NCBI GenBank assembly: GCA_030065205.1
Contig: JASJDN010000008.1
Coordinates: forward strand, 23,849 to 87,848
DNA from: Crocosphaera sp.
Lineage (GTDB): Bacteria; Cyanobacteriota; Cyanobacteriia; Cyanobacteriales; Microcystaceae
Reading direction: 5' to 3'
DNA: 64,000 nucleotides
Shown: piece after piece, positions 1 through 9,921 of the stretch
How positions within the stretch are numbered: position 1 is the stretch's first letter
How the letters are laid out: the number at the start of each line of letters is the position of its first letter
Translations under genes and position numbers: made by a program
Notes under the pieces: model-generated
Told to the model about the DNA's origin: nothing
The model's database searches: none
What the model saw: the letters and a program-made list of their open reading frames with translations, nothing else

Positions 1-475
1 GTCCGTCAGCCTTAGCCAAAGAACGTTCGAGATCAGACACTTCTAACCAACGTTGATAGCTAGGTTCGAGGTAAAAGCTTGTCTGAGTGTAAATTTTCTC
101 TAGAGGAGGTTGAGTTAATTCAAAAGAAGATTGCAGTTGGTTACATTGAGTGGTCATAGTCTCTTTGACTTGAGAACGCATCACCGAAACTAATTCTGAT
201 ACATCTAAACTTTGGGGGGTTCCCTTAGCAGTCACTGCCGAGACAGGCTTATTCGGAAGATCAGCAATGGTTTCCCAGTCTAAATTGAGTTTAAAACAAA
301 GTTCCTTAAAAATCTGGCGAGAAACAGGACGACCGGATAAAAACTTCCAAATACTTTGGCGACTGGATAAACCTACCTCTCCTGCTAGATATTCTTGAGT
401 CCAACCTTTAGACGCTAAGACTTTTTTCGCCGCCTCTATCCCTTCTGAAGTAGCCGATAATGATCGATGGCTCAT
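1..475 (-). CDS. HTH-domain protein, N-terminal part of a probable NACHT/STAND-type NTPase (partial)
   Basis: The reading frame starts at the ATG complementary to 473-475 and stays open to the left window edge, so about 158 N-terminal residues are visible and the C-terminus is missing. Residues about 13-70 form an XRE-like helix-turn-helix with the pattern GWTQEYLAGEVGLSSRQSIW and then WKFLSGRP, LCFKLNLDWETIA. This N-terminal module is known in cyanobacteria in front of NACHT-type NTPases and pentapeptide or WD-repeat proteins, where it probably acts as a sensor or adaptor in signalling or defence. No P-loop is visible in the part present, so the NACHT assignment is inference from the N-terminal type only. 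It is divergent from the histidine kinase gene to its right. Confidence 0.6.
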   Translation of the reverse strand, partial: MSHRSLSATSEGIEAAKKVLASKGWTQEYLAGEVGLSSRQSIWKFLSGRPVSRQIFKELCFKLNLDWETIADLPNKPVSAVTAKGTPQSLDVSELVSVMRSQVKETMTTQCNQLQSSFELTQPPLEKIYTQTSFYLEPSYQRWLEVSDLERSLAKADG

Positions 476-978
476 GCTAATGGTTGAAAAAGTAACAATA
501 ATAGGGTAAAACTATCATAAATGCCAGAAAAAAATTAATTTAAGTTTTTTTATCCTGTTTATAGATAGCTGTTTTGTATTGTACCTAATCAAAACCACCG
601 AGTCAGTGATTACTATCACCATAGATGAATGATTATAACAGCAGGAGCGCAGAGACTAAAAACATAGCACTTTTGTCTGAGATCACAGATGCTAGAAGAA
701 AGTTTTAGTGATTGATTTAACTTAAGTTTGGGAGAAAAACAGATAACGTAACTTATGATTCGAGGCCACTGAACCTTAATTGGTTGTTATTAGATTCTTA
801 TTGTATATTAAGTATTGTGAAGTTGAAGGGAACGAACTCTGATAAAATTAACAAAATATAAATTTTTATGACACACCCTTGACTATCTACCCACAAAAGC
901 ACCTTATTTTTAATATTGTCTTTCTAACAACCAAAATCCTATAGAACCCGATGATTGATATCCATATTGATTAAGTTT
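476..978. other. Intergenic region between divergent genes
   Basis: About 500 bp of AT-rich sequence separate the leftward HTH gene from the rightward hybrid kinase. It must hold the promoters of both. I see no convincing gene: an ATG near 624 opens only 27 codons, and an ATG at 951 opens a 7-residue frame that overlaps the kinase start region. No clear terminator or tRNA-like structure was found. Confidence 0.5.
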
Positions 979-3699
979 ATGAATTTGAGCAACCTCACAC
1001 CTAATAAAATCACCCTTAGATATTTAGGATTGACCAGTCTTGGTTTACTCTTAGCTCAGTTATTATTTGGAGTAATTCAGATTCGTTGGCGGTATTATCA
1101 ACGCGTAGAAAATTTAACAACGAGAATAGAAGATTTAAGCAAAGAAATCCGCGTTATTTCCCAAGATTCTAACCTGACACTAGACGATGGGACTCTAGAA
1201 CGACTGATGAGAGATTCCAGTGTTAACAAAGATTTGCTGTACAGTGTCATTATCAACGAAGAGGGAGTGCCGGTCAGTAGCTTTTTTAATCAAGAAAATT
1301 CTAGCATTGCCATCACCCTTTCTCAATTCAAACAAGGCAAAATAGAATCACAACTAGAAAAACTGGTAGAACAGCCCCAAATTAGACAAATACGGCAACC
1401 GATTATTACTGCTGGACAATCGTTAGGAGAAGTTCGTATTGCTTATACGCTACAACCAACCCAAGAAAGTAATCTTAAATCAGCCAGCAAAATTTTAATC
1501 GCTTCCTTCATGGTCAGTGGCGTTTTAATCGTGATCATGTTCGTCATGTTTAGACGGGAAGTGCAACTCCCCTTAGGACAATTAGTCAAGAAAACCCAAT
1601 CCTTACTACCAGAAGAAAAACGCCCTAACTTAAAACAATGGGATGAACTCTATCAATTACAGATATTGATTACCACCCTAGGTCAGTATTTTCAAGACCT
1701 TCAAGATTTACAAAAAGAAATGGCTCAACAAAAAGCCTCAGAAAAAGCCCTTGAAGAACTTAATCTGGCAAAAAGTGAATTTTTATCGATGATTGGTCAC
1801 GAAATACGTACTCCCTTAAATGCAGTGCTAGGAATGACTGACTTACTGGTAGATACAGAATTGAACGAGCAACAACGGGAATTTGTAAGTATTATCGGCA
1901 ATAGTGGAGAAAATCTGTTGACCATGATCAACAATATTCTCGACTTTTCCAAAATTGAAGCCAAAAAATTAGAGTTAGAAGAAGCACCCTTTGAACTCGG
2001 TCCGTGTATCGAAGACGTATTACGTTTATTTATTTCTGAAGCTTCCACCAAGAATCTAGAATTAGCTTATTTAATTGAATCCAATACCCCTCGGGCTATT
2101 GTTGGAGATAGTACCCGATTAAAACAAATTCTCGCTAATTTAATTGGTAACGCTGTTAAATTTACCGATCAAGGGGAAGTGGTGATTTATGTCAATGCCA
2201 CACCCCTCGATTGTAACGAAGTAGAGGAAGAAACCCTTAATTATGAACTGCGTTTTGCCGTCAAAGATACAGGAATTGGCATTCCCTCAGACCGTTGTCA
2301 TCGACTGTTTCAACCCTTTAGTCAAGTAGACGCTTCGACCACTCGACAATATGGAGGAACTGGATTAGGATTAGCCATCAGTAAACGATTAAGCGAACTG
2401 ATGGGGGGAACCATGTGGGTTCATAGTATAGAAGGGAAAGGTTCCACCTTCAACTTTACCCTGCGTACCAAATCATCTCCTAGTTTCTCTCCCGTTACCT
2501 CCCAACAAGGGGAAGGGGAGTTAATGAGTAAGCGGGTGTTGATTATTGACGATAATCTGACCAATCAAAAGATTTTAATCAATCAATCTCAATCTTGGGG
2601 GATGTACACCTGTGCCGTGGATTCTGCCGAAAAAGCCCTAGAATGGTTTCGACGGGGGAATACCTGCGAAGTCGCCATCTTGGATATGAATATGCCTGAG
2701 ATGGACGGTTTAGAGTTAGCCAAAGAAATTCGTAAACTACCTCACTGTGAAAATTTGCCCTTAGTAATGCTCAGTTCCATTACCAAGGCAGAAATGGCAT
2801 CTCAAAGCAGTGAAGGAGAATTTGCGGCAGTATTAATTAAACCAGTGCAACAGTCCCAACTGTACTATACCCTAATGCAGATTTTTGCAGGCAAACCCAT
2901 TGTCATCGCCCCACCCAAATTAGATCATCCTCCAAAAGAACCATTGCTAGGAGAAACTCACCCCTTAAAAATTTTAGTAGCAGAAGATGTAGTGGTGAAT
3001 CAACAGGTGATTCAATCTTTGTTAGAAAAATTGGGTTATCGGGCAAATATCGTCAGTGATGGGCAAGAAGTCTTAGCCGCCTTGAAAACCTCCTCCTACG
3101 ATGTGATTTTAATGGATATCCGCATGCCAGAAATGGATGGGTTGACAGCAACTCGTCACATTGGTCAAACCCTCGCCCCTAATCAACGCCCTCGGATTAT
3201 TGCCATGACCGCAGAATCCATGCCAGGGGATAAGGAGAAATGTTTAGAAGCAGGCATGGATGACTATATTGCTAAACCCATCCGCATCGAAGAACTTAAA
3301 CAAGTCTTACGTCTTTGTCAACCGCTCTCAGAGTCTGTCGCTATTGACAGAAAAATGCTTAACCAATTACGAAACATGGCAGGGGAGCGAACCGATGATA
3401 TTATTAGAGTGTATCTCGAAGATTCTCTTCTACGTCTCGATGACATGAAAAAGTCCATTGAGAATAATGAGCCTGATCAACTGCGTCAAGCTGCTCATGC
3501 TCTGCGATCCTCGAGTGGGAATCTAGGAGCCACTAACGTCTGGAACTTATGTGAGGAAATCGAGGCAATTGCCCGTCAAGGAACCATTGAAGGGACAGCC
3601 CAAAAAATGTATCGGCTCAGAGTGGAGTATAGTCGCGTCTGCGATGCTCTGCACAAAGAACTCGATAGATTCCCACGCATCCCAGGCATCCCAGTATGA
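979..3699 (+). CDS. Membrane-bound hybrid sensor histidine kinase (HisKA-HATPase-REC-REC-Hpt)
   Basis: Numbered from the ATG at 979 (906 residues; a TTG at 955 in the same frame is less likely). TM helices lie near residues 14-34 and 171-192 and bracket a periplasmic sensor of about 135 residues with no recognised fold. HisKA has the box [10 protein letters not shown] with phospho-acceptor H274. The ATPase shows [16 protein letters not shown] and [10 protein letters not shown]. Two receiver domains follow (phospho-Asp about D569 in [10 protein letters not shown] and D713 in [10 protein letters not shown]), then a C-terminal Hpt domain with H840 in [14 protein letters not shown]. This is a full phosphorelay in one chain. 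The REC-GAF regulator begins 22 bp downstream and is a likely co-transcribed partner. The signal sensed is unknown. Confidence 0.93.
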   Translation: MNLSNLTPNKITLRYLGLTSLGLLLAQLLFGVIQIRWRYYQRVENLTTRIEDLSKEIRVISQDSNLTLDDGTLERLMRDSSVNKDLLYSVIINEEGVPVSSFFNQENSSIAITLSQFKQGKIESQLEKLVEQPQIRQIRQPIITAGQSLGEVRIAYTLQPTQESNLKSASKILIASFMVSGVLIVIMFVMFRREVQLPLGQLVKKTQSLLPEEKRPNLKQWDELYQLQILITTLGQYFQDLQDLQKEMAQQKASEKALEELNLAKSEFLSMIGHEIRTPLNAVLGMTDLLVDTELNEQQREFVSIIGNSGENLLTMINNILDFSKIEAKKLELEEAPFELGPCIEDVLRLFISEASTKNLELAYLIESNTPRAIVGDSTRLKQILANLIGNAVKFTDQGEVVIYVNATPLDCNEVEEETLNYELRFAVKDTGIGIPSDRCHRLFQPFSQVDASTTRQYGGTGLGLAISKRLSELMGGTMWVHSIEGKGSTFNFTLRTKSSPSFSPVTSQQGEGELMSKRVLIIDDNLTNQKILINQSQSWGMYTCAVDSAEKALEWFRRGNTCEVAILDMNMPEMDGLELAKEIRKLPHCENLPLVMLSSITKAEMASQSSEGEFAAVLIKPVQQSQLYYTLMQIFAGKPIVIAPPKLDHPPKEPLLGETHPLKILVAEDVVVNQQVIQSLLEKLGYRANIVSDGQEVLAALKTSSYDVILMDIRMPEMDGLTATRHIGQTLAPNQRPRIIAMTAESMPGDKEKCLEAGMDDYIAKPIRIEELKQVLRLCQPLSESVAIDRKMLNQLRNMAGERTDDIIRVYLEDSLLRLDDMKKSIENNEPDQLRQAAHALRSSSGNLGATNVWNLCEEIEAIARQGTIEGTAQKMYRLRVEYSRVCDALHKELDRFPRIPGIPV

Positions 3700-3721
3700 G
3701 TAAGTTGTTAACCTAACACGA

Positions 3722-4648
3722 ATGGTGAATAATCCCACTTTTAAACGAGAAGATTGCTTAATTCTGATTGTTGACGATGATCGTACCATGAGAAATCTCC
3801 TCAAGATTGCTATGGAAGAAGAAGGCTATAGAGCGATTGAAGCCAAAAACGGCCAACAATGTTTAGAAGAATATCATCGTCACCAGCCTGATATCGTGTT
3901 GTTAGATGCCATCATGCCCGAGATGGACGGGTTTACCTGTTGCCAGAAACTGCGTTCTCTTAATAATAATCATTATCTTCCCATTTTGATGATTACCGCC
4001 CTCGATGATCAAGACTCCATCGACCAAGCATTTATGGCAGGGGCAACGGACTATATTACTAAACCTATTTTTTGGTCTGTTTTATCACAACGGGTTCATC
4101 ATCTCCTATTGACTTGTCAAGCTTTGAGAGAGTTAACCCTCTTAAAAAGTCACTTGGTTAAACAACAGCAATGGCAACGTCTAGCCCATCAAATCACCCA
4201 CCAATGGCAACCATCATTAAAACTTAAATCTCTGTTTCAAGATTGTCTAGAGCAACTGCGAAAGCAATTAGATGCAGAACGAATGGGTATTCATCGGATG
4301 GATGGAAAACTAATAGCTGAGTCTATTGCTTCGGGTTATCCATCAGTCAAAACCTTGGAATGGGAAAAAATGACCTTATTAGACCGATATCGAGCCACCT
4401 ATGAGCAGGGAGAAACCATCAGACTCGATTTTTCTCAAGAGCTTAAATTATGTAATGAAGACCTGGCTCCGTTGGAGCAATTAGGGTTGAAACATCTGAC
4501 CTTGATTCCCCTGATGGTTAAAAAAGATATTTGGGGGATCTTATGGATTCATCATTGTAGCTCTGACTATCATTGGGAAACCTGGGAGATAGACTGCTTG
4601 ATCCATTTGAGAGATTTATTAGCCGTTAGCTCTAAAATTGTAGAATAG
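3722..4648 (+). CDS. Response regulator with receiver and GAF domains
   Basis: 308 residues. Residues 11-125 are a receiver domain: acidic pocket IVDDD (17-20), phospho-acceptor D62 in LLDAIMPEMDG, conserved T92 region (ITALDD) and K114 in YITKPI. A linker of about 35 residues leads to a GAF domain (about 160-305, ending in WGILWIHHCSSDYHWETWEIDCL). The GAF lacks an obvious bilin-binding Cys-His motif, so it may bind another small ligand or serve for dimerisation. No DNA-binding or enzymatic output domain is present. It lies 22 bp after the hybrid kinase and most likely belongs to the same transcription unit and phosphorelay. Confidence 0.9.
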   Translation: MVNNPTFKREDCLILIVDDDRTMRNLLKIAMEEEGYRAIEAKNGQQCLEEYHRHQPDIVLLDAIMPEMDGFTCCQKLRSLNNNHYLPILMITALDDQDSIDQAFMAGATDYITKPIFWSVLSQRVHHLLLTCQALRELTLLKSHLVKQQQWQRLAHQITHQWQPSLKLKSLFQDCLEQLRKQLDAERMGIHRMDGKLIAESIASGYPSVKTLEWEKMTLLDRYRATYEQGETIRLDFSQELKLCNEDLAPLEQLGLKHLTLIPLMVKKDIWGILWIHHCSSDYHWETWEIDCLIHLRDLLAVSSKIVE

Positions 4649-4777
4649 ACGATGTCTACTGAAGATTTTAGGTGCAGACTTTTCCTGACATTTTGTTAAA
4701 AAAATGAGTACAATAAAAGAGTGGAATCTTATAATGTTCCTCAGCATACTTTAATCGAAAATTAGAACTATCATTTT

Positions 4778-5014
4778 ATGGAATCTAGTAGCCCGTCAGG
4801 GAAGGTTTCTGAACCTCCTGCCCATAGATGGACTCACATTATGGGAATAGTGATTGCTATGCTAACACTCATAATGCCTATATTAGTCATTGCCTATTAT
4901 TCTTCAAATGCTGCAACCCGTTTCCAGGTGGAGAATATACCGAAATGGACGAATGTTGAAGGAAGCCAATCAAATATAAATCCTAAAAAGCATATGGAAA
5001 CTGGAGTGAGATAA
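4778..5014 (+). CDS. Small single-pass membrane protein, unknown function
   Basis: 78 residues starting at ATG 4778. A hydrophilic Ser/Pro-rich N-terminus (1-20) is followed by one strongly hydrophobic helix at about 21-41 (IMGIVIAMLTLIMPILVIAY) and a polar C-terminal tail. I do not recognise a family. It has its own upstream region of about 130 bp and is followed by about 190 bp without a gene, so it looks monocistronic. The hydrophobic profile and a clean stop support a real gene, but conservation cannot be tested here. Confidence 0.6.
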   Translation: MESSSPSGKVSEPPAHRWTHIMGIVIAMLTLIMPILVIAYYSSNAATRFQVENIPKWTNVEGSQSNINPKKHMETGVR

Positions 5015-5174
5015 ATTAAACTCAAAATGGAACATTGAAGAGTCAGGTTACTAGAAAAAGCTCTTTATAGAGAGAGTTGATGAGTTAACCTAAAGTCAAG
5101 TATAATTCATAAAAGTTTAACCTTTAGGATGAGTGTACCTATAGGTTGCTTATTTAACAAAAAAGTTTACTATT

Positions 5175-5193
5175 GAGAACGTATATCGTTCTC
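5175..5193. repeat. Perfect 7-bp inverted repeat ahead of the VOC gene
   Basis: GAGAACG (5175-5181) and CGTTCTC (5187-5193) pair perfectly around a TATAT spacer, ending 11 bases before the ATG at 5205. It could be an operator or a 5'-UTR hairpin that affects ribosome access; which of these is not decided by sequence. Confidence 0.4.
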
Positions 5194-5204
5194 ATCCTTA
5201 ACCG

Positions 5205-5783
5205 ATGACTATAGTGACACACCTTACTCTAACATTCAAGTATTTAGGAGCATTTTTGCCCATCGATAGCGTTTTTTCCACCCAAGGCATCATGGTGATG
5301 TTATTGGCTGCCTATGGTTTGGCCATGTGGATGTTCCTCACCAGCGCACCAAAAGTCTACACGATTATGGTGTCTGATATAGAGGTCGCGCGACAATTTT
5401 ATGAGGGTTTATTGCAGTTAAATGTGGCTGATGTACCTCTTCATTATTATTATAATTATGAACAAACCCTAGGAACCGCAGGGGTTGATCCTTTTTATAT
5501 GTCCGCTACTCCTACTGCAACTACCACCAGTAACTTAGGAACCAGGGATGGACTATGGTATCAACTGAAAAAAAATACCCAACTTCATATTATTGGAGGG
5601 GCAAGTTACGGTGCAAAGAATCGTCAACGTCATGTTTGTTTTGATAATGAATGTTTAGAAGATATTTTATTAAGGATTGAGTCAAGACGTTTAAAGTATA
5701 AGGTACGTCGTAGAAAACCTCTCAATTTTTTAGTGAAGGATATTGATGAGAGAATTATCGAAATGGTAGAAGTTAAAAATTAA
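5205..5783 (+). CDS. VOC (glyoxalase-like) family protein with N-terminal membrane helix
   Basis: 192 residues. An N-terminal hydrophobic segment (about 28-46, GIMVMLLAAYGLAMWMFL) precedes a vicinal-oxygen-chelate module that begins KVYTIMVSDIEVARQFYEGLL, the first beta-alpha unit typical of glyoxalase/dioxygenase-fold proteins, and ends with a second module containing RHVCFDNECLEDILLRIE and DIDERIIEM. Proteins of this type are common in cyanobacteria and usually annotated as glyoxalase-like; substrate unknown. The metal ligands cannot be assigned with confidence. A stem-loop terminator follows the stop. Confidence 0.7.
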   Translation: MTIVTHLTLTFKYLGAFLPIDSVFSTQGIMVMLLAAYGLAMWMFLTSAPKVYTIMVSDIEVARQFYEGLLQLNVADVPLHYYYNYEQTLGTAGVDPFYMSATPTATTTSNLGTRDGLWYQLKKNTQLHIIGGASYGAKNRQRHVCFDNECLEDILLRIESRRLKYKVRRRKPLNFLVKDIDERIIEMVEVKN

Positions 5784-5793
5784 ACGTTAAACG

Positions 5794-5812
5794 GGGTGGG
5801 TAAAACTCACCC
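5794..5812 (+). terminator. Stem-loop terminator after the VOC gene
   Basis: GGGTGGG (5794-5800) pairs with CTCACCC (5806-5812), including one G-U pair, around a TAAAA loop. It starts 11 bases after the stop at 5783 and is followed by the T-rich TATTTATAT. Probably rho-independent, of modest strength. Confidence 0.55.
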
Positions 5813-5842
5813 TATTTATATAACTGAAGTTTAATCAATTAA

Positions 5843-6889
5843 ATGCGTATTACCCTTAAACCTTTTACTGTTCATAAACGTTTTCCCTTAACAATTAGTC
5901 GTGGAACTACCGCAGAAAATACTAATTTATGGATAAAAATAGAATCGGATGGGATAGAGGGATGGGGAGAAGCGTCCCCTTTTTCGATAGTAAAAGGAAG
6001 CAAGATAAATAGTGAACAATTGCAACAAGAACTAACAGGAATTACGCCTAGTTTGGAAAGATTTCACCCACTACAAAGACAAGAAATAGAAACAGTTTTA
6101 TTAGATAATACTATTAATTCATCCCTTAGGGCAGCTATCGATACCGCTTTGTATGATTGGTTAGGAAAAAAGGTTAAATTACCCCTATGGAAACTATGGG
6201 GAGTAACGGGAGATCATCCCTTTTCTACCTCTGTTACTATTGGTATTAGTTCCCCAAAAAAAGCAGTAGAAAGAGTCAAAAATTGGCTTAATTTTATGGA
6301 GGTTAACCTCTTAAAAATTAAGTTAGGTTCTCCAGAAGGAATCGAAGCGGATCAAGCCATGATTTTAGCCATTCGTGAAGCCACTCCTCATCTTCCTTTG
6401 ACAGTAGATGCTAATGGAGGATGGACATTGAAAGAGGCGATAGTTATGAGTAACTGGTTAGCCCAATACCATGTTAAATATATCGAACAACCACTTAATG
6501 TGGGAGATGAAGATAATTTATCTCAATTATATCAGCGATCGCCTTTACCCATTTTTGTAGACGAAAGTTGTTTTACCAGCGAAGATATTATCAAACTTTC
6601 TCCTTATATTCATGGCATTAATATTAAACTAATGAAAGCAGGAGGATTAAGTGAAGTGATGAGAATGATTGCGATCGCTAAAGCTTGTAAACTACAAATT
6701 ATGTATGGTTGTTATTCTGATAGCAGTTTAGCCAATACCGCCATGACTCATTTAGCAGCTTGTGCCGATTATTTAGACTTAGATAGCCATTTAAACTTAG
6801 TTGACGATCCCTTTCAAGGGGTCAGTCTTAACCAAGGAAAATTAATGCTGAATGATTTACCCGGTTTGGGAATAACATTACCCAACTAA
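5843..6889 (+). CDS. Enolase-superfamily dipeptide epimerase (L-Ala-D/L-Glu epimerase type)
   Basis: 348 residues, the usual length for the muconate-cycloisomerase-like subgroup. N-terminal capping domain about 1-120 (WGEASP), then a TIM barrel with the catalytic KxK at K158/K160 (LLKIKLGS), metal ligands D189 (VDANGG), E215 (YIEQPL) and D240 (VDESCF), and the opposite base in INIKLMKAGG (262-265). The C-terminal barrel shows YGCYSDSS and DLDSHL, and the set fits Ala-Glu epimerases that recycle cell-wall dipeptides. The exact dipeptide specificity is not readable. It lies 30 bp after the VOC terminator and probably has its own promoter. Confidence 0.85.
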   Translation: MRITLKPFTVHKRFPLTISRGTTAENTNLWIKIESDGIEGWGEASPFSIVKGSKINSEQLQQELTGITPSLERFHPLQRQEIETVLLDNTINSSLRAAIDTALYDWLGKKVKLPLWKLWGVTGDHPFSTSVTIGISSPKKAVERVKNWLNFMEVNLLKIKLGSPEGIEADQAMILAIREATPHLPLTVDANGGWTLKEAIVMSNWLAQYHVKYIEQPLNVGDEDNLSQLYQRSPLPIFVDESCFTSEDIIKLSPYIHGINIKLMKAGGLSEVMRMIAIAKACKLQIMYGCYSDSSLANTAMTHLAACADYLDLDSHLNLVDDPFQGVSLNQGKLMLNDLPGLGITLPN

Positions 6890-6890
6890 T

Positions 6891-7244
6891 TTATCGATAG
6901 TAAGGATTGGATCTATCCTGAGGGACAAAACGAGAATTACGGCCATATCCTCGATCATTTCTATAGCGATGGTAGGGATTAGAATTACCACAATTGTAAC
7001 AATATCCCCGTTGATCCCTTTGAATAGTAATTCTTTCTTGGAACCGATAATTTCCCCTACCTCTATAATTAGAATTGCCTCTAGAATAACTATTCCCTAT
7101 CCTACTATTAGGAGCAATAATTGTCCGATGGACTCCTGCATTGGGATTAAAGCGAACTCGGTTCGGATAGGCTAAAGTTTTTGTAGCCAAAATCCCAAAA
7201 GATAGGCTAATTCCTAAAAGTAAACTTAAGGATTTGTTGATCAT
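6891..7244 (-). CDS. Small secreted Arg/Asn/Tyr-rich protein
   Basis: 117 residues. A classical signal peptide (residues 1-25, hydrophobic LLLGISLSFGILATKTLA, cleavage likely after LAYP or TLA) is followed by a basic low-complexity mature part rich in Asn, Arg, Tyr and Gly, with one CYNC pair. I do not recognise the family. The stop abuts the convergent epimerase gene (1 bp gap), so the two share a terminator region. Export is inferred from the signal peptide. Confidence 0.65.
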   Translation of the reverse strand: MINKSLSLLLGISLSFGILATKTLAYPNRVRFNPNAGVHRTIIAPNSRIGNSYSRGNSNYRGRGNYRFQERITIQRDQRGYCYNCGNSNPYHRYRNDRGYGRNSRFVPQDRSNPYYR

Positions 7245-7395
7245 TAATCTTGTCCTCGATGTGGTTAAAAGAATCTTAATTTTTTTCGTAGATTCTCCTA
7301 CCTCTATTTTACACTTTGTTCTTAGTCAGAGTTAAACAAAAATTACCTACAACTTAACTACAAACATGGGTTGAAGTTGTCAAATACAAAAGTAG

Positions 7396-7692
7396 TTAAG
7401 GATTAGTGGTGAAAAAGAATCTAGCCACTGTTACTCCTAACCCTAGAATTGCGGTAGCCAAGATACCGATCAACGTCCAAACCTGATTCTTTTGGGTTCC
7501 TTCAACTTTTTCAAGTCGTTTATCCATTCCATCCACTTTCTCAGTTAAAGTGGTAATCTGTACCTCAATGGTGTTTAGTTTCTCTAGCTTTGTCTCAATC
7601 TTTTCAAACTTGTTCTCAATCTTTTCAAACTTGTTCTCAATACCTTTCAAGACTTCTACCAAGTCATACCTAACTGTAACGGGTTCATTCAT
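7396..7692 (-). CDS. Coiled-coil protein with C-terminal membrane anchor
   Basis: 98 residues. Residues 12-72 are heptad-patterned, with a near-perfect 7-residue repeat (IENKFEK twice, then IETKLEK) encoded by a tandem 21-bp DNA repeat at about 7590-7640, so the coiled coil has grown by heptad duplication. A C-terminal helix (about 72-92, TLIGILATAILGLGVTVARFFF) anchors it in a membrane. It resembles the many short hemolysin-XhlA-like or DUF1640-like coiled-coil membrane proteins; function unknown. The 5' leader contains a GC-rich hairpin (7726-7750). Confidence 0.65.
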   Translation of the reverse strand: MNEPVTVRYDLVEVLKGIENKFEKIENKFEKIETKLEKLNTIEVQITTLTEKVDGMDKRLEKVEGTQKNQVWTLIGILATAILGLGVTVARFFFTTNP

Positions 7693-8025
7693 GAGTTAAA
7701 CTCCTAAATAGATATTTTTGTTGATGTCCCCTTGGTGGCCGCCAGGGGACTGCTTTTATTTTAGGCTTGATCTTTACCTAAATCTAACTTTCATCCCAAT
7801 AACTAAAATATTTCTTATTGGCTCTTTATTGATGTCAACAACTAATAGTAAAACTTGATATTTCCGTGTAATCAAGTCAATGACAACTTATTCAAAAAAT
7901 TTCTCATAAATCTTGTTACGATTGTATCTATAGAAATAATTAATCAGCCCGATCGCCTATCATAAGGTAATCTAGAAAATAGGACAAAATATCTTTCAAC
8001 TATTTCATCAAAAAAAAGTAATTCT
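7693..8025. promoter_or_regulatory. Divergent intergenic region with GC-rich hairpin at 7726-7750
   Basis: 333 bp between the leftward coiled-coil gene and cimA. The only clear structure is GTCCCC (7726-7731) pairing with GGGGAC (7745-7750), extended inside by TGG/CCA. It lies 34 bases upstream of the leftward ATG (7692), so in that transcript it would be a 5'-UTR hairpin; read rightward it is followed by TGCTTTTATTTT and could instead be a terminator. The rest is AT-rich promoter sequence. Confidence 0.4.
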
Positions 8026-9657
8026 ATGGGGACTGCTAATAAAATCTGGCTCTACGATACCACCCTCAGAGATGGGGCCCAACGGGAAGGAATTTCCTTA
8101 TCCTTAGAAGATAAATTGAAAATCGCCCGTCAACTCGATAAAATGGGCATTCCCTTCATTGAAGGCGGTTGGCCAGGGGCTAACCCCAAGGATGTGCAGT
8201 TTTTCTGGAAATTACAAGAAGAACCCCTCACTCAAGCCGAAGTGGTGGCCTTTTGTTCGACGCGTCGTCCCCATAAACTAGCTGCAGAGGACCCCCTTTT
8301 AAAAGCCATTTTAGCCGCCGGAACCCGTTGGGTGACTATTTTTGGTAAATCTTGGGATCTTCACGTCACAGAGGGGCTAAAAACCACCCTAGAAGAGAAT
8401 CTCAAGATGATCTCTGATACCATTGAATACCTTCGCAGTCAGGGACGGCGCGTCATTTATGATGCCGAACATTGGTTTGATGGTTATCTGAATAACCCAG
8501 ACTATGCCCTCGAAACGCTGAAAACTGCCAAAGCAGCCGGGGCTGAATGGTTGGTGTTATGCGATACCAATGGAGGAACCTTACCCCATCATGTGACTCA
8601 AATTGTTAAAGACGTGGTACGTGCGTTGGAGATTAAACCAGACGATAATAGCCCACAATTAGGCATTCATACTCATAATGATTCTGGAACCGCCGTCGCT
8701 AATGGGTTAGCCGGTGTAGTAGACGGGGTAAGAATGGTACAAGGAACCATTAACGGTTACGGAGAACGGTGTGGAAATGCGAATTTATGTACATTAATTC
8801 CTAATTTACAGTTAAAAATGGGTTATCACTGTTTAGAAGAAAACCAGTTAACCCAACTAACAAAAACCAGCCGTTTAATCAGCGAAATGGTTAATTTAGC
8901 CCCAGATGACCACGCGCCGTTCGTGGGCCGTTCCGCTTTTGCCCATAAAGGGGGTATTCATGTGTCTGCGGTACAGAAAAATCCATTAACTTATGAACAT
9001 ATTAAACCCGAAAATATTGGCAATGAAAGACGTATTGTTATCTCAGAGATGGCAGGGTTAAGTAATGTTTTATCTAAGGCAAAAACCTTTGGCATTGAGT
9101 TAAATAAAGAGGATGCGGCTTGTCGTGAAATTTTAGCCAGAATCAAAGAATTAGAACACGAAGGCTATCAATTTGAAGCAGCAGAAGCCAGTTTTGAATT
9201 GTTAATGCGTCAAGCGTTAGGACAAACCAAAAGTTTCTTTCAACTGCGAGGATTTCAAGTTCATTGCGATCGCTTATATGGAGAAGGAATGCCCTACAGT
9301 AATGCTTTAGCCACCATTAAGGTAACAGTAAATGGTGAAGATAGACTAGAAGTTGCAGAGGGTAATGGTCCCGTTTCCGCGTTAGATAGTGCTTTGCGTA
9401 AAGCTTTGGTTAATTTTTATCCCGAAATTGCTCAATTTCATCTCACCGATTATAAGGTAAGAATATTAGATGGTGGTGCCGGAACTTCAGCCAATACCCG
9501 TGTGTTAATTGAGTCGAGTAATAGTCATGAACGCTGGACGACGGTAGGGGTTTCTCCTAACATTTTGGAAGCCTCTTATCAAGCAGTAGTAGAAGGAATT
9601 GAATACGGTTTGTTGTTGAAGTCAACTATGAAGAAACCAATCAAATCTATGTCTTAA
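8026..9657 (+). CDS. cimA: (R)-citramalate synthase CimA
   Basis: 543 residues, the usual length of CimA-type enzymes. It opens with LYDTTLRDGAQREGISLS, the acetyl-CoA-condensing HMGL-like catalytic signature; HTHNDSGTAVANGLAGV carries the metal-binding HxH and GNANLCTLIP follows. The C-terminal third is the LeuA dimer/regulatory domain (GAGTSANTRVLIESS). It condenses pyruvate and acetyl-CoA to (R)-citramalate, giving 2-oxobutyrate for isoleucine without threonine deaminase; this route is documented in Cyanothece ATCC 51142. The N-terminal WLYDTTLRDGAQREG distinguishes it from 2-isopropylmalate synthase. It appears monocistronic. Confidence 0.92.
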   Translation: MGTANKIWLYDTTLRDGAQREGISLSLEDKLKIARQLDKMGIPFIEGGWPGANPKDVQFFWKLQEEPLTQAEVVAFCSTRRPHKLAAEDPLLKAILAAGTRWVTIFGKSWDLHVTEGLKTTLEENLKMISDTIEYLRSQGRRVIYDAEHWFDGYLNNPDYALETLKTAKAAGAEWLVLCDTNGGTLPHHVTQIVKDVVRALEIKPDDNSPQLGIHTHNDSGTAVANGLAGVVDGVRMVQGTINGYGERCGNANLCTLIPNLQLKMGYHCLEENQLTQLTKTSRLISEMVNLAPDDHAPFVGRSAFAHKGGIHVSAVQKNPLTYEHIKPENIGNERRIVISEMAGLSNVLSKAKTFGIELNKEDAACREILARIKELEHEGYQFEAAEASFELLMRQALGQTKSFFQLRGFQVHCDRLYGEGMPYSNALATIKVTVNGEDRLEVAEGNGPVSALDSALRKALVNFYPEIAQFHLTDYKVRILDGGAGTSANTRVLIESSNSHERWTTVGVSPNILEASYQAVVEGIEYGLLLKSTMKKPIKSMS

Positions 9658-9921
9658 AATATTACCTTAATTCACTAAATTAAAAGTCGAATTTATAAAC
9701 TGTAAAAACTCAGAAGAATAATCTTAAATTTTTAAGATGTATTGAAGCTTTTGGGGATTCATCGCTGGGGGGATTATCACTTTCAGTGATGCTGTGACAA
9801 AAGTAGGATGCTACCCAGTCAAAAAAAGATTAATTCATAACAAATTATGAAAAACTTGGAACCTAAATTAAGTCCTCCTCTATCTTAAAGAATGTAATAA
9901 CAGTGTGAGGAGATTCCACTC

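Noticed and set aside
624..707. 27-codon ORF in the left intergenic region
   Set aside because: Too short, no SD and no recognisable sequence.
951..974. ATG at 951 as start of the hybrid kinase
   Set aside because: It is in another frame and stops after seven codons; the kinase frame begins at ATG 979 or TTG 955.
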